The position numbers and the translations under genes were made by a program. 64,000 bases of DNA from Acheta domesticus. Taxonomy: Eukaryota; Arthropoda; Insecta; Orthoptera; Gryllidae. How positions within the stretch are numbered: the first letter of the stretch is position 1; the number at the start of each line of letters is the position of its first letter. Below the pieces are notes generated by a model. The model did not search any database. It was given only the letters and a program-made list of their open reading frames with translations, and had not been told where the DNA came from. Shown one piece after another: positions 35,901-45,234 of the stretch. The DNA is taken from positions 31,958,869-32,022,868 of the forward strand of contig JAHLJT010009419.1 of the NCBI GenBank assembly GCA_031308135.1, read 5' to 3'.

Positions 35901-38154
35901 GGTAGCTAAATGATGACGCAGACACGAGCTCTGTGTACAATCAGTTTAACGTGTAAGCAGTTGCGACCACACCCGCGGCGACCAGAGAGCGAAGTGACGC
36001 CTGACTGGTCAACCGCTACTCGCATATTTTTGGCGTTCACGTGATCGGCTACAGCCTTCTTATGAGGATGGCTCACCGGCTCTTATATGCCTATCCTTGC
36101 GTTTTGGAGAGAGTCACTCTATGAGATTCAGCTGGCCTTATTGTTTCTCCCGTTACTCCCCCTACGGTCGCATGCGTTCCAACGCTCGCTCGCACCTTCG
36201 GAAGTATAGCTGCCAACTGATGACATTACAGTAAGTTCTTCTTTCCTTCTTCCCACCACCTTCCTCTAACCCTCTTCCGTCTCCGTTTTCCTACCACTCC
36301 CTATACGCCTTCACTCTCAGGAACCCTCCGTTGCAGAATTTATAGATCCAGCTTCTGCCATATTTTTATTACCCGCCTTTTGTACTAGAGTAAAATGAAG
36401 ATTTATATAAATAAATATTATCTATTGCTCACAATATTTTTGTTTAACGGATCTTCTGAGTTTTAAGCGCGTATATTGGATTGCATGGTGTATATATTGC
36501 CAACTTTAAGTGCAGGGCTGCATGCATAATTTTAACTTTTTTAGTGCATGAAGTTCCGGAGTCTGACACTTCGAAGCCCATAGAATGTAAGAAGCTTAAC
36601 AGAAATGTTTCCTGTGTATTGAAGTCTCAAAAGAATAGTTTTAGATTTGAGGAAAGGGAAGAAAATACGCTTTCATAAAATTGAAAAGGTTCGAGAAAAA
36701 ACTACTTGAAACCTAAACTAGCGCTCCGCCCCATTGCGGGTTTAATCGTCACTTTCGATTCATACAGTACAACAGAAATGCGCCACGTGTGGCATCACTG
36801 TTGTCATAAGAGACCGTACATCACTCTTAACTTCGGACGCGCCATAGACACCTTATTTGTGCAGACATCCACGATTCACGTAACTAAGCCTCGAATACTT
36901 AGCTAGGATATCGCAGGCAAAGTCAATTGATTCAAAAGTATTCACAACATCCGTAGTTTTCACCGCCTCTGTAGACTTGGATTCTCATCTATTAAAAGAA
37001 TAGCGCACGTCTCATATTCTTGAACTCTCTGTATTTTTGAAAGTCGCAAAAGTTAGAAATAATGTTAGAACGCATGACCTGTTGTAGCATCACTAATTTC
37101 TATTTATTACAGTAAGAATGTAAGAGGTACGTTAGACTGTAGGAATGTGTGTGTTTTGGGGGTTTAAGCTGAGCTAAATTTGTTCTTGGAAATCTGAAGA
37201 GGATTCTTGTTTATAGAGGGTCTGAAATGTTACTAGCAGAAAAATGTTCTGGGGAGAAAAACTAGGTAGTTTCGAGATGCTTGAAATGTGTTGGGAAGGG
37301 ACACATTCGTGATCAAGTAATGACCTCTTCCATCTTACAAAAGAGACACCAAAGGTTGACATCACTGAGTTTGAAAGATTAAAAAGGTGAAGGTGACCAT
37401 ATTTTATTTTATGTTTTCATTACATGCAGTAACTTGCAATTTTAACGAAAAATATAACCCAATATTCATTCAATATTCCAATACTGTTTCCTACATAATA
37501 CAACCTGTCTGTACGTGACTTTTGATTTTAATTTCAGAAACATCAATAAACCCCGTCAATCACAACTGCAAAATTATTATTTGATGTAATGAGTTTATTA
37601 TGAAGAAGCCTCTTGTAACTGACATGGCGATTCAAGTTAGGAAATAGAACGGTGCCTTTGCTTTCACTGGCTCTTAGCTGCTCCCTCCCAGCGAAGCACT
37701 GTTCCGGAGGCAGATCCTCCTAACGCGAAAATCCGACTGACGCTAATTGCTCATTAAGGGAGCCCATCAATTCCGAAAGCACAAACAAACTGGGAATTTT
37801 TTCCTGCCCACTCGCTCGTTCCTCTCGGGGTCGCCGTCGGCCGCAGTCTCGGCCGCGGCCCCGGGCCACGGTGTTGCCCGGACGAACACGCCCACTGGCC
37901 ACAGCTGAATAGTCATAGTCGCGCATGCGAAGTGTCGCTATGAATGACCTACAGAAAAAAATGATTATGGCTTAAGGCCTAACGTGTTACAGACAAACAT
38001 CTTTTCAGACACAGTCTGCAATTTTTATGGCTTTATCTTGTTGATTCTTAATTACTTCTCATTGCAGATTGCCTCATACGGAAGTAGTTGGTGCGCTCAT
38101 TCAAATGTTTTATATCGGTTATTTAATATTTCATTAAATCATTAACTAGTCGAC
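35901..38154. other. Mixed region without recognised genes
   Basis: 35930-36240 is moderately GC-rich, unique-looking sequence. 36340-37680 is AT-rich. 37690-37930 is a small CpG island (TCGGCCGCGGCCCCGGGCCA near 37850). Nothing with an identifiable product. Confidence 0.5.
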
Positions 38155-38330
38155 TACAAGTCCTTTGGGTAGCTCATGAATGGCGTGCGAACTTTCCGTG
38201 GTGAGATCTTGGGTTTCATTCGCAGTCTGGGCGAAAGTAGAGCTGTAGCTTTTGGCCAAGCACGCTAGACATGGTGATGGGAATACGTCGTTCTCACCAC
38301 ATGTTTCCCGTACCTGTAGGCACCGATGAT
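38155..38330 (+). mobile_element. Possible tRNA-like SINE fragment
   Basis: GTAGCTCATGAATGGCGTGC resembles an A box and GGGTTTCATTCGC (38210-38222) a weak B box, followed by CCAAGCACGCTAGACATGG. A GCCAAGCACGCTAGA block recurs at about 22896. Support is limited to these motifs. Confidence 0.35.
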
Positions 38331-38400
38331 GAATAAAAACAGGCAAAAATCGCCGTAATCCTATTCTCAAATGCATATAATATATTCAATACTTTTTGAC

Positions 38401-38600
38401 TGCCGGCCGGGATAGCCGAGGTCGCTAAGTATGAAGGGCCGTAACTGTCTTTACTTGAATGGTCGCGAGTTCGAATCCCCCCCCCACAGACATGGATGTT
38501 TGAGAATATTGTTAATATGTGTTCTTCCACTCTTACCCCAAAATTGAAAGTTACAGCGGTGGATATATGACCTAGCAGTTGAAATTCAACCTTAAATAAT
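38401..38600 (+). mobile_element. tRNA-derived SINE, family 4
   Basis: Head GCCGGCCGGGATAGCCGAGG (A-box region), then GGTCGCGAGTTCGAATCCCC (38461-38480), an excellent pol III B box. It then runs into a C tract and CATGGATGTTTGAGAATATT, which resembles the family-2 body after its CGGGCATGG block. tRNA-like but without the acceptor pairing needed for a functional tRNA gene. Confidence 0.7.
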
Positions 38601-38739
38601 TAATTTAAAAATATTTCATTCATGCGACAATCATAATTATTTCCAAAATAAATTAGTGAACGAATGCACTCAAGTAAGAAGCGATCGTAATGTAACTTCG
38701 CAGAAAAGAGAAGCAACACCGTGACATTTCTCCCGCGTC

Positions 38740-39060
38740 AATCACCTGCCCTTCTCTTGCAAATCAAAGCGCATCTCCCCGCCCGTTGTCTCCTCTCCGC
38801 GTGGCGGTGCCGCCGTCCTCCGCCTCCCTGGTAGCGCGGCGACGGCCGGCCGAGCTGACCTGTCCGGTGACGGCTGACCCCTGACCTCTGCTGCCCGCGG
38901 CCGCGTACGTGCGCCGGGGCGAGCGGACACGCGCACGCGCTCACTCGCTCGCTAGGGGCGAGGCAGGCAACGCGTCGCAACGGCGCGGCGGTGGCGGTGG
39001 CGGTGGCGGGGGCGGTGGCGGGGGCGGGGGCGGGGGCGCACTTGTTTGCGTGAATTCTAC
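38740..39060. other. GC-rich CpG island 8 with GGTGGC/GGGGGC run
   Basis: CpG-dense. 38986-39038 is a run of GGCGGTGGCGGGGGC-type units with ten or more G-tracts on the plus strand. Frames on both strands are compositional. Confidence 0.65.
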
Positions 39061-39734
39061 AGGAAGGAGACTCCACTCCGGAGGTAGGGGTATGTACCGA
39101 AAACTACTGGCAGCTACTTAAAAATAAAACATAACTATACTTCTTGCGCTTCAGCTCCATCACGCGGCGAATGAAAGAACCACGAAGGAACCTATCAAAG
39201 CAGCCAATGGCAGCAAAGCCAACCGTTTCCGAGGGAAGCAATATTTATTTACGAGTATTAACGGGACATGCTCTTGACAATAATAATAATAATTATAATT
39301 AATAAATCAATTATAAATTTCTCACTAAACATAGCACAAACTGCGTAAAGACCTGTCAAGAGAGCTGCAATTCACTGCCTTACAATCTTCTAGATGAAGA
39401 TGACAATGAACCCGATTCGGTTCCAAGTCGGCTAGCACTATAATACTGCACCGTTAGTACTTCTTTTTCATCTTATGGTCTTGGATTGAGGCACGCTCAC
39501 AGACTGCCCCAGCAGTGCCGAGCGCCAGCATGCCAACATGGGTCATTATGCAACTGACCGGCGCCTTCGTAAGTTCCTTCACATGTCGCTGAAGTAGGAA
39601 GGAGTCTAGTTTTGCTTCGTTATTTTCCAAGCAGCTGCAGACGTTTTTCGTCCATACCCCCACCATGCCTCCAACACCGGAGTTGAATCTCCTTCCTGTA
39701 GACTTCGTGCTTGTTTGTTTACCGCTGCTGCCGC
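39061..39734. other. AT-rich to mixed spacer
   Basis: A short (AAT)n tract lies at about 39280-39305. Nothing else recognised. Confidence 0.5.
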
Positions 39735-40285
39735 TTGCGCTCAGATTGATTATTTCGTGTTAGTCCAATAAGTCCAATGCGTGTTTTTATTACGGGATAT
39801 GGTGGTGGTGTTCCATCGCAGAATGGTGAGTTCCGGCGCCGACCTACACGCTGACCTTGTGATGGGACGGGGTTTCCCTGCACCAGAAATATCCCACAAG
39901 TGGGACACCGCCCCAGCCGCGACAAGCTCAAAGCTCATGACTGGCCTGTAGCCATTTGCGGCAGTGTAGTGCATTATGTGTGTGTCTAAGTAAAGGATGA
40001 ACATAACACTGGGAAGAGGCTGGAAAGATCGCACACGATCTGTGGCCCGTTTGCTAGGGTACTGCTCCGGCATTCGCTTGGCGTTGATTGGAGAAACAAC
40101 GGAAAACTACCCATCAGAACAGCCGGTCGCTAGAATTCTCCTCCAGACAGCGGCTGAATTCCTCCTTGCTATCTTGCTAGTGTTGAAAATTCTGCCACAA
40201 TTAGGTCTCGAACTCAGGTCTCCCGGTCAAAGGCACTGCATTGACATGCAGTGATGCCCTAAGCCCCCTCAGCCGGTGCTTCCAC
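39735..40285 (-). mobile_element. tRNA-derived SINE family 1, copy C (best-preserved full-length copy)
   Basis: On the minus strand: start CCGGCTGAGGGGGCTTAGGG (40277-40258), a B box in GACCTGAGTTCGAGACC (40225-40206), GGAGGAGAATTCTAGCGACC, GGGTAGTTTTCCGTTGTTTC, GGCGAATGCCGGAGCAGTAC, GATCTTTCCAGCC, GAGCTTGTCGCGGCTGGGGC, GGTCAGCGTGTAGGTCGGCG, then the 3' end. With the 43.9-kb copy it defines a family of about 540 bp: tRNA-like head, long unrelated body, short-repeat tail. Confidence 0.85.
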
Positions 40286-40461
40286 TGAAGATACGGTCAG
40301 ATTGTATCCGCGTTATGCCTATCCCGCGTTCGTCGAGTTTTGCGATCTCTCGCTAGAGCGCAGGCGCGGTCGCTCTGCGTTCAAGGTGATCTGGCAAACT
40401 GGGCCTAAATTCAAAGGCGTCCGACCCCAATATTTCCATGTGTATCAAATTGACACAGATT

Positions 40462-41250
40462 TCTCTCGCCAGGCGAGGCCATATGTATAATTCTGTGCAC
40501 AAGTTATAATATTTTGAGTACCGAAAAAACGGACGTGGCCATCAAAGGGTAATAGTAAGGAGTACTAGAGTAAAAAGCACTGAAGTAAGAGTCTCAAATC
40601 AATCAGTGCTGCCAGCGATGAAATTCCCGGGACCGATGAATTTCGTGTTTATCACTAAGCGTTAACACCTGACTAGGTAGCTTTTTACCTTACTCGTTTG
40701 CGTGTACCTGAAGTATTTAAATTTATTCATAGTGACTTTAACTTCAAATTTACTTTTTATAATATTACGCTGAGTGCATACTAATATCGGAACATAATTC
40801 CTTTACCCGTTATTATCATCTCAGTTTGCGAGTATGTTTAAGAAGTGATTTGCACATCTTTACACCGTACAATTGCTCTCAAATAGTGCTGATTGCAAAA
40901 AAGTAATTTGTTGTTTGTTTTGGCAAAGAGGTCGGCGTACGAAGGGGCCGGAGGGCCGCGAGTCGTGTGTTGTAGGAAGCGTGATATGGAAAACGGGTTG
41001 TGGGACACAAGGGGGCAGTAGGTATTTCTAAAAATATATAGTTTATTTTGGTAACGAACATGACAATAAAAATCTCAAGTAACAAAAAGGTTGAAACAAT
41101 TTATACTTTTTATTTTCTTAAAATGACTACTACATAATATTAAAATACGTATCCTTACATTATAGAAAAAAACATGCATTCTCGATGTACCTCCTTTTGT
41201 GTACCGAATCTCTAAAAATTAATTTTAAAAATTAAACACTCAACTACGTT
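40462..41250. repeat. Left arm of a 6.8-kb inverted repeat
   Basis: Reverse complement of parts of 45235-47283. Shared blocks include CATATGTATAATTCTGTGCA (40480; inverted at 47250-47269), AAAACGGACGTGGCC, CACTGAAGTAAGAGTCTC, CACTAAGCGTTAAC, GTGCATACTAATATCGGAAC (40776), the CAAGGGGGCAGTAGG block (41010) and AGTATAAATTGTTTCAA in reverse. Identity looks like about 80-90 per cent, with indels. It begins 175 bp right of SINE family 1 copy C. Confidence 0.85.
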
Positions 41251-42045
41251 CAAAAAAGTTTTACAATTAAGCCGTATGTATAATCCTGTTCATCTAATAA
41301 TCCTGTGAGTATCCACTGGAGAAAATTAAACAGTAAAACGTGACTTAGGAAATGGTAATCCCCATGGGAATACGAGAAGACCATTCTCTGCGGCGCAGTG
41401 GCCCTTTGAAGGGAGCTGCCTTAACGACTTGCCCTTGAGAGAGGAGAGTGAACCGCGGGAGTGAGAGAGGGGAGTGCGCGAGGAGTTGAGTCGGCACTTA
41501 GTGCTCGCGTGGTGCGAGAGGGGACGATCTGCGCGAAACGAGCACTTCGCGAAAGGGAAACAATCAGACGACGCAGCGCCCACCTGTCCGCCCACCGACC
41601 AGCCGGCCAAACTACTATACGCGCACTTTTGCTTCATTCTCCACAGCGGGGGGTGCGAAGTGAGGCAGGTTCTGTTTACGTCACGGCAGTGCAGTGCTGT
41701 CAACATCCACAGAAAACTTAGTGTAAAAGTGCGTCTTGGACTAGATAGCAATGAGAAACCACTCAAGGTTGTTTTTTAAATTTTGAAGAAATAATTAATA
41801 ATTGTAGAAATTATTGAGTAACGAGAAAGTTCACGGTACGCAGAGGTCGTTAGAACGAGAGAGCGAAAACTGAGAGGTCCGAATTGTAAAGGAAGAAGGT
41901 AAGCAGCACAGCAAACTGAGCCGTGACGTTCCGAGTGGGGATCATGTTTTCTGCCGAGCCGTGCTGTGCCGGCTGAGCGAGAACTAGGGAGCTGGAGGAT
42001 CAAGAAAAGTGCAAGCATAGTACACGCTCCCTGCTCGCAGCCGCT
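41251..42045. other. Interior of the inverted repeat, left part
   Basis: Unique-looking, moderately GC-rich at 41390-41700. Frames of up to 146 codons on either strand have no recognisable domain. The purine-rich GAGAGAGGGGAGTGCGCGAG at 41463 is typical of the islands. Confidence 0.5.
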
Positions 42046-42125
42046 GTTCGTTCGTTCGTTCGTTCGTTCGTTCGTTCGTTCCTTCGTTCGTTCGTTCGCT
42101 CGTTCGTTCGTTCGTTCGTTCGTTC
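42046..42125 (+). repeat. (CGTT)n microsatellite
   Basis: About 19 TTCG units with two substitutions (CCTT at about 42079 and GCTC at about 42100). Confidence 0.97.
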
Positions 42126-42145
42126 ATTTGCTCTCGTCGCCAATC

Positions 42146-42544
42146 GGACGGTGTTATGCATCAACCGGCCAAGCGCACTTTTTGAAAAAAATGAGATATA
42201 GACGCCATCAGTTGCATTGGATCATGTTCTATGTGTACGCAAACTTTTGGCGCCAAATCTGTAAAAATAGTTTTATAATTAATGAAAAACCTAAACGTCA
42301 TCAGTCACATCAGAGATTTTATGTTTCGCAACAACCGGCTATAAACCTAGATCTTCGAATGTGCTGTTCTTAATTTCACATTATGCAGGTGAGATATTCC
42401 ACTCATGTTTGTGTAGTTTGGCACTTCAGTGAAAGAAATAATTAAATTGCTGTTATTAGAGCTGAAAATGCAATAAAACCTTTGAACACGATTACTTCAA
42501 AACTTGTATGATGTCGCATAGCCGGTTGATGCATAACACCGTCC
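42146..42544. mobile_element. ~400-bp non-autonomous DNA element with perfect 24-bp TIRs
   Basis: The 24-bp segment 42146-42169 (GGACGGTGTTATGCATCAAC then CGGC) is the exact reverse complement of 42521-42544. The 350-bp interior is AT-rich without coding potential and contains a TTTGGCGCCAAA palindrome (about 42248). The perfect match of the ends suggests a recent insertion. I see no clear flanking duplication, so the superfamily is unassigned. Confidence 0.75.
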
Positions 42545-42599
42545 AACTGTGAATTCGCTAATTACTGGGAGCTGGCGGTGAGTGCAGATTCCCATTACC

Positions 42600-43035
42600 A
42601 TGTTCAAGGAGCGCGGTCGGTAAAGACGAGTAAGTGCGGGACGGAGATAAGGAGGCGGGGACAGCCAGGGAAGTGTGGGATTGAGGTGAGCGGGGCAATG
42701 AGGGTAAGGGAAATGCACAACCTAGGTCCCGGGAAAGGGAGGAGGGGAAGAGTGGCACTGAGATGAGCGGGATGGAGAGGGCCAGGGAAGTGCGAGACTG
42801 AGATGAACGGGACGAAGGTGAGCGAAGTGCGAGACTGAGATGAAATGACAGATGATTATGAGACTGATATGAGTGATACAGGGACGAACAATGAAGTACG
42901 GAGCTGAAAGGAATGAGGCGGAGAGAGCGAAGGACATGTGGGACTGAAGTGAGTGGTTGGGGAGGAGCAAGGAAATGCAGGACTGAGTTGAGCGGGTGGA
43001 CAAGGGACTGTGTGTACGAAACTGCGCTGAAAGGT
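42600..43035 (+). repeat. Degenerate ~45-bp purine-rich minisatellite
   Basis: The phrase AAGTGCGAGACTGAGATGA or a variant recurs at about 42610, 42670, 42750, 42788, 42827, 42893, 42932 and 42970, separated by GCGGGACGGAGAGGGCCAGG-like linkers. Plus strand G/A-rich. Long minus-strand frames (163 codons) are compositional. Confidence 0.8.
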
Positions 43036-43480
43036 GAAGAGCTCGCCAACTACCATGAACTAATTCAGTGCTCGTACAAAAGCATGTAAATCATTTTCAA
43101 ACAAGGTACTCTATTCTTAATCTCCGTCAAATAGGAGATTCATTCCATCCCCGTATGATTAGTCGCTTCATTGCAGGGCTTCTCTGACCCTCCAAGAGGT
43201 CCCTCAGAGGCGCTGATAAGGCATTTCGGACTTGACCCATACGACAGTTCCCTGATTCAATTTGCACGATAAGGTCCAAATCCAAGTTCGGATTCACACT
43301 GCATGCAACTGAACACACTTTACATTAAACCCCAAATAAAATCTTAAAACCCACGTACGGTCTCAATTAATTTGAAAAAATCCTACGTGCTTACTTCAGT
43401 AATTCATAAACTGGGTTCCCCCGTTCTCTAGCAACGAAAGCACTCTTACACCAACTAGTATTGTGCACTCGCATCTGTTG
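43036..43480. other. Mixed spacer, nothing recognised
   Basis: No feature identified. Confidence 0.5.
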
Positions 43481-43867
43481 TAACAACTCCGTCCATGTCG
43501 ATACGACCCCACCCCGCCCCCCCGCCCCCCGCCGCCGCAATCCGCTCTCCGCCTGCATGTCCGCGCCCGCTGGCAACGAAACGCGTTGTCCGGTTTAGTG
43601 TAATTAACGCAGCGCTTGGGTTGACTCGCGGGCGGCGCGGGACAGGCGAATTAATCGGCGGGGGAGGGGGCAGCAGCCGTTAGGGCTGCGTATTCACTCT
43701 CCCCGCGCCCTCCCTCCCACGACCTCGTCCCAGCCTCCCCCTTCCCTTGTCGGTCCGCCTGGTCTCGCTTACCACTCGCACTCGCTGCCACTGATCAATT
43801 TCGTCCATCCCTGCCCATCTCATCTTGTCCTGCCCATCCCTGTTCGTCCCTTACCTCCACCGCCTTC
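43481..43867. other. GC-rich then C-rich island
   Basis: CpG-rich to 43690, then pyrimidine-rich words (CTGCCCATCTCATCTTGTCC near 43814). Immediately left of SINE family 1 copy D. Confidence 0.6.
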
Positions 43868-44398
43868 CCACCGGGAGAGGTGGTTCAGGGCATTAACTAA
43901 CGTCAGTGCAGAGATTCTGACCGGGAGGTCTTAGGTTCGAGTACAGACGGTGGCAGGGTTTTCGACTCTAGCTTGTCTGCTAGGTCGAATTCAGGCGCTG
44001 ACCGGAGGAGAATTCTAGCGGCCGGCTGTTCTGACCGGGAGACCGGTCGGGAGCTTCGAGCTTGTCCCGGGTGAGGCGGTACCCCTTTGCTAGGATATTT
44101 CTGGTTGAGGAAAACCCTGTTAGCCGACGGTAGGTCGGTTATATTCTTGGCTGTCCGGGATGAGCCGCGTCTCAGTAGGTTTTACTGACGTTTCGGCCAT
44201 CTTGCTGTGGCCTTCTTCAGAGCTAAACTGCTGAATGCGCTACGAATCTACCTGACGGTAGGTCGGTGCCGGACCTCACCATTCGGCCGGGAAGATCACT
44301 GCAACCTCTCGAGCAAGAAACATGCACTACACTTACAGGGCTAATGATCTTAGCAGTTTACGTGCCCGCAATCACCAATCAATCAATCAAATCAAGCC
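43868..44398 (+). mobile_element. tRNA-derived SINE family 1, copy D, interrupted by a nested insertion
   Basis: Head GGTGGTTCAGGGCATTAACT, B box GGTTCGAGTACAG (43931-43943), GGTCGAATTCAGGCGCTGAC, GGAGAATTCTAGCGGCCGGC. The central part of the body seen in copy C (GTTTTCCG to GATCTTTCC) is deleted, then GGGAGACCGGTCGGGAGCTT, GAGGCGGTACCCC and GACGGTAGGTCGG. After the nested insert it resumes with TGCCGGACCTCACCATTCGG and closes with a clear (CAAT)n tail at 44370-44392. The tail shows the family has a short-repeat 3' end rather than poly(A). Confidence 0.85.
44126..44266. mobile_element. 115-bp nested insertion with a 13-bp target-site duplication
   Basis: GACGGTAGGTCGG is present at 44126-44138 and again at 44254-44266, but only once in the other family-1 copies. 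The insert (44139-44253) contains GACGTTTCGGCCATCTTGC and TGTGGCCTTCTTCAGAGC, a short self-complementary theme common at the ends of dispersed animal repeats. A 13-bp duplication points to target-primed (retrotransposon-type) insertion. Confidence 0.8.
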
Positions 44399-45234
44399 AT
44401 CGCCTTCCACTGTGTGCTTCCCTTCTCTCCCCTTTTCAGCTCCGCCAACTACTGACAATCCCCAGCCGCCGCTGCTATCCCCTGCTAACCCCTGCCGCAG
44501 CCGCCCGCTCCTCTGGCACCCCTCACCATATGCCCTCCTTGCCCATCGCTCGCTCAGTGGCCGTTCTGCTCCTGTTCTATCTACTTCGCTTCGCAGCTTC
44601 GCTTCGCCTCGTCCGCTTCCGCTCCCCTTCTTTCCCTGCCCGTTCGACACTTCTCTACCTCCGACCCACACCCGCCATTTCCTCAATCCATGTGTGGTCT
44701 ACCCGATTGTGCCTGACCCTTCCTCCACCTTTGCTCCCAGTCTGTCCCTCTTACTGCTCGCTCTCCGCCCGCACAGCGCCTTCCCGTGTACTCCTTGCCC
44801 CCGACCTTGTCACATGCTACATCGCCCCAGCTCCTTGGTTCGCTTCCCGACCTTCTCGCTGACTTCCTAATCCTTATCGTTGCATCTGCTGAAGCTTTGC
44901 CCGCTCCGCTTGTCCAGCTTACCTCTCGGTTTACCGCCTTTGTTCTAGTCCCCATCAGGAAGCGTCAAACTCCATTGACCCACTTGCACCTATCTCTAAC
45001 CGTTCCAACCCAGCCTAATCTCATCTCCACAGAACTCACTTGCATCCAATTTCTCTCGCCATCTATTATATTAACTCTCTCCACAGTGTATTATTGACCA
45101 ACCCCTATTCCACTCCATCTCTCGCCATTCAATCCCTTCCCATTGTTTTTCTATACGTGAGGTCATTCATCTATCCATCTGCTTCCCTCATCTCTTCTTG
45201 GTTTTCTCTCTGCCAACATCGTTTTCAACTGCAC
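44399..45234. other. Pyrimidine-rich tract
   Basis: C/T-rich low-complexity sequence with no exact period. Plus-strand frames of 182-198 codons are Ser/Pro/Leu composition. Confidence 0.7.

Noticed and set aside
35930..36240. Possible exon ending at a GTAAGT-like donor near 36231
   Set aside because: No open frame with recognisable content leads into it, and CAGTAAGT alone is weak evidence.
38401..38480. Functional tRNA gene
   Set aside because: The B box is excellent, but acceptor and anticodon stems do not pair and the sequence continues into a SINE body.
40879..41085. Frame sharing about 25 residues with an inverted counterpart at 45435-45734
   Set aside because: The similarity is explained by the inverted repeat. 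A one-base indel between the arms shifts the frame, and the substitutions do not favour synonymous sites.
42046..42125. Telomere-like or CRISPR-like array
   Set aside because: The unit is a plain TTCG tetranucleotide. It does not match the insect TTAGG telomere repeat and has no spacers.
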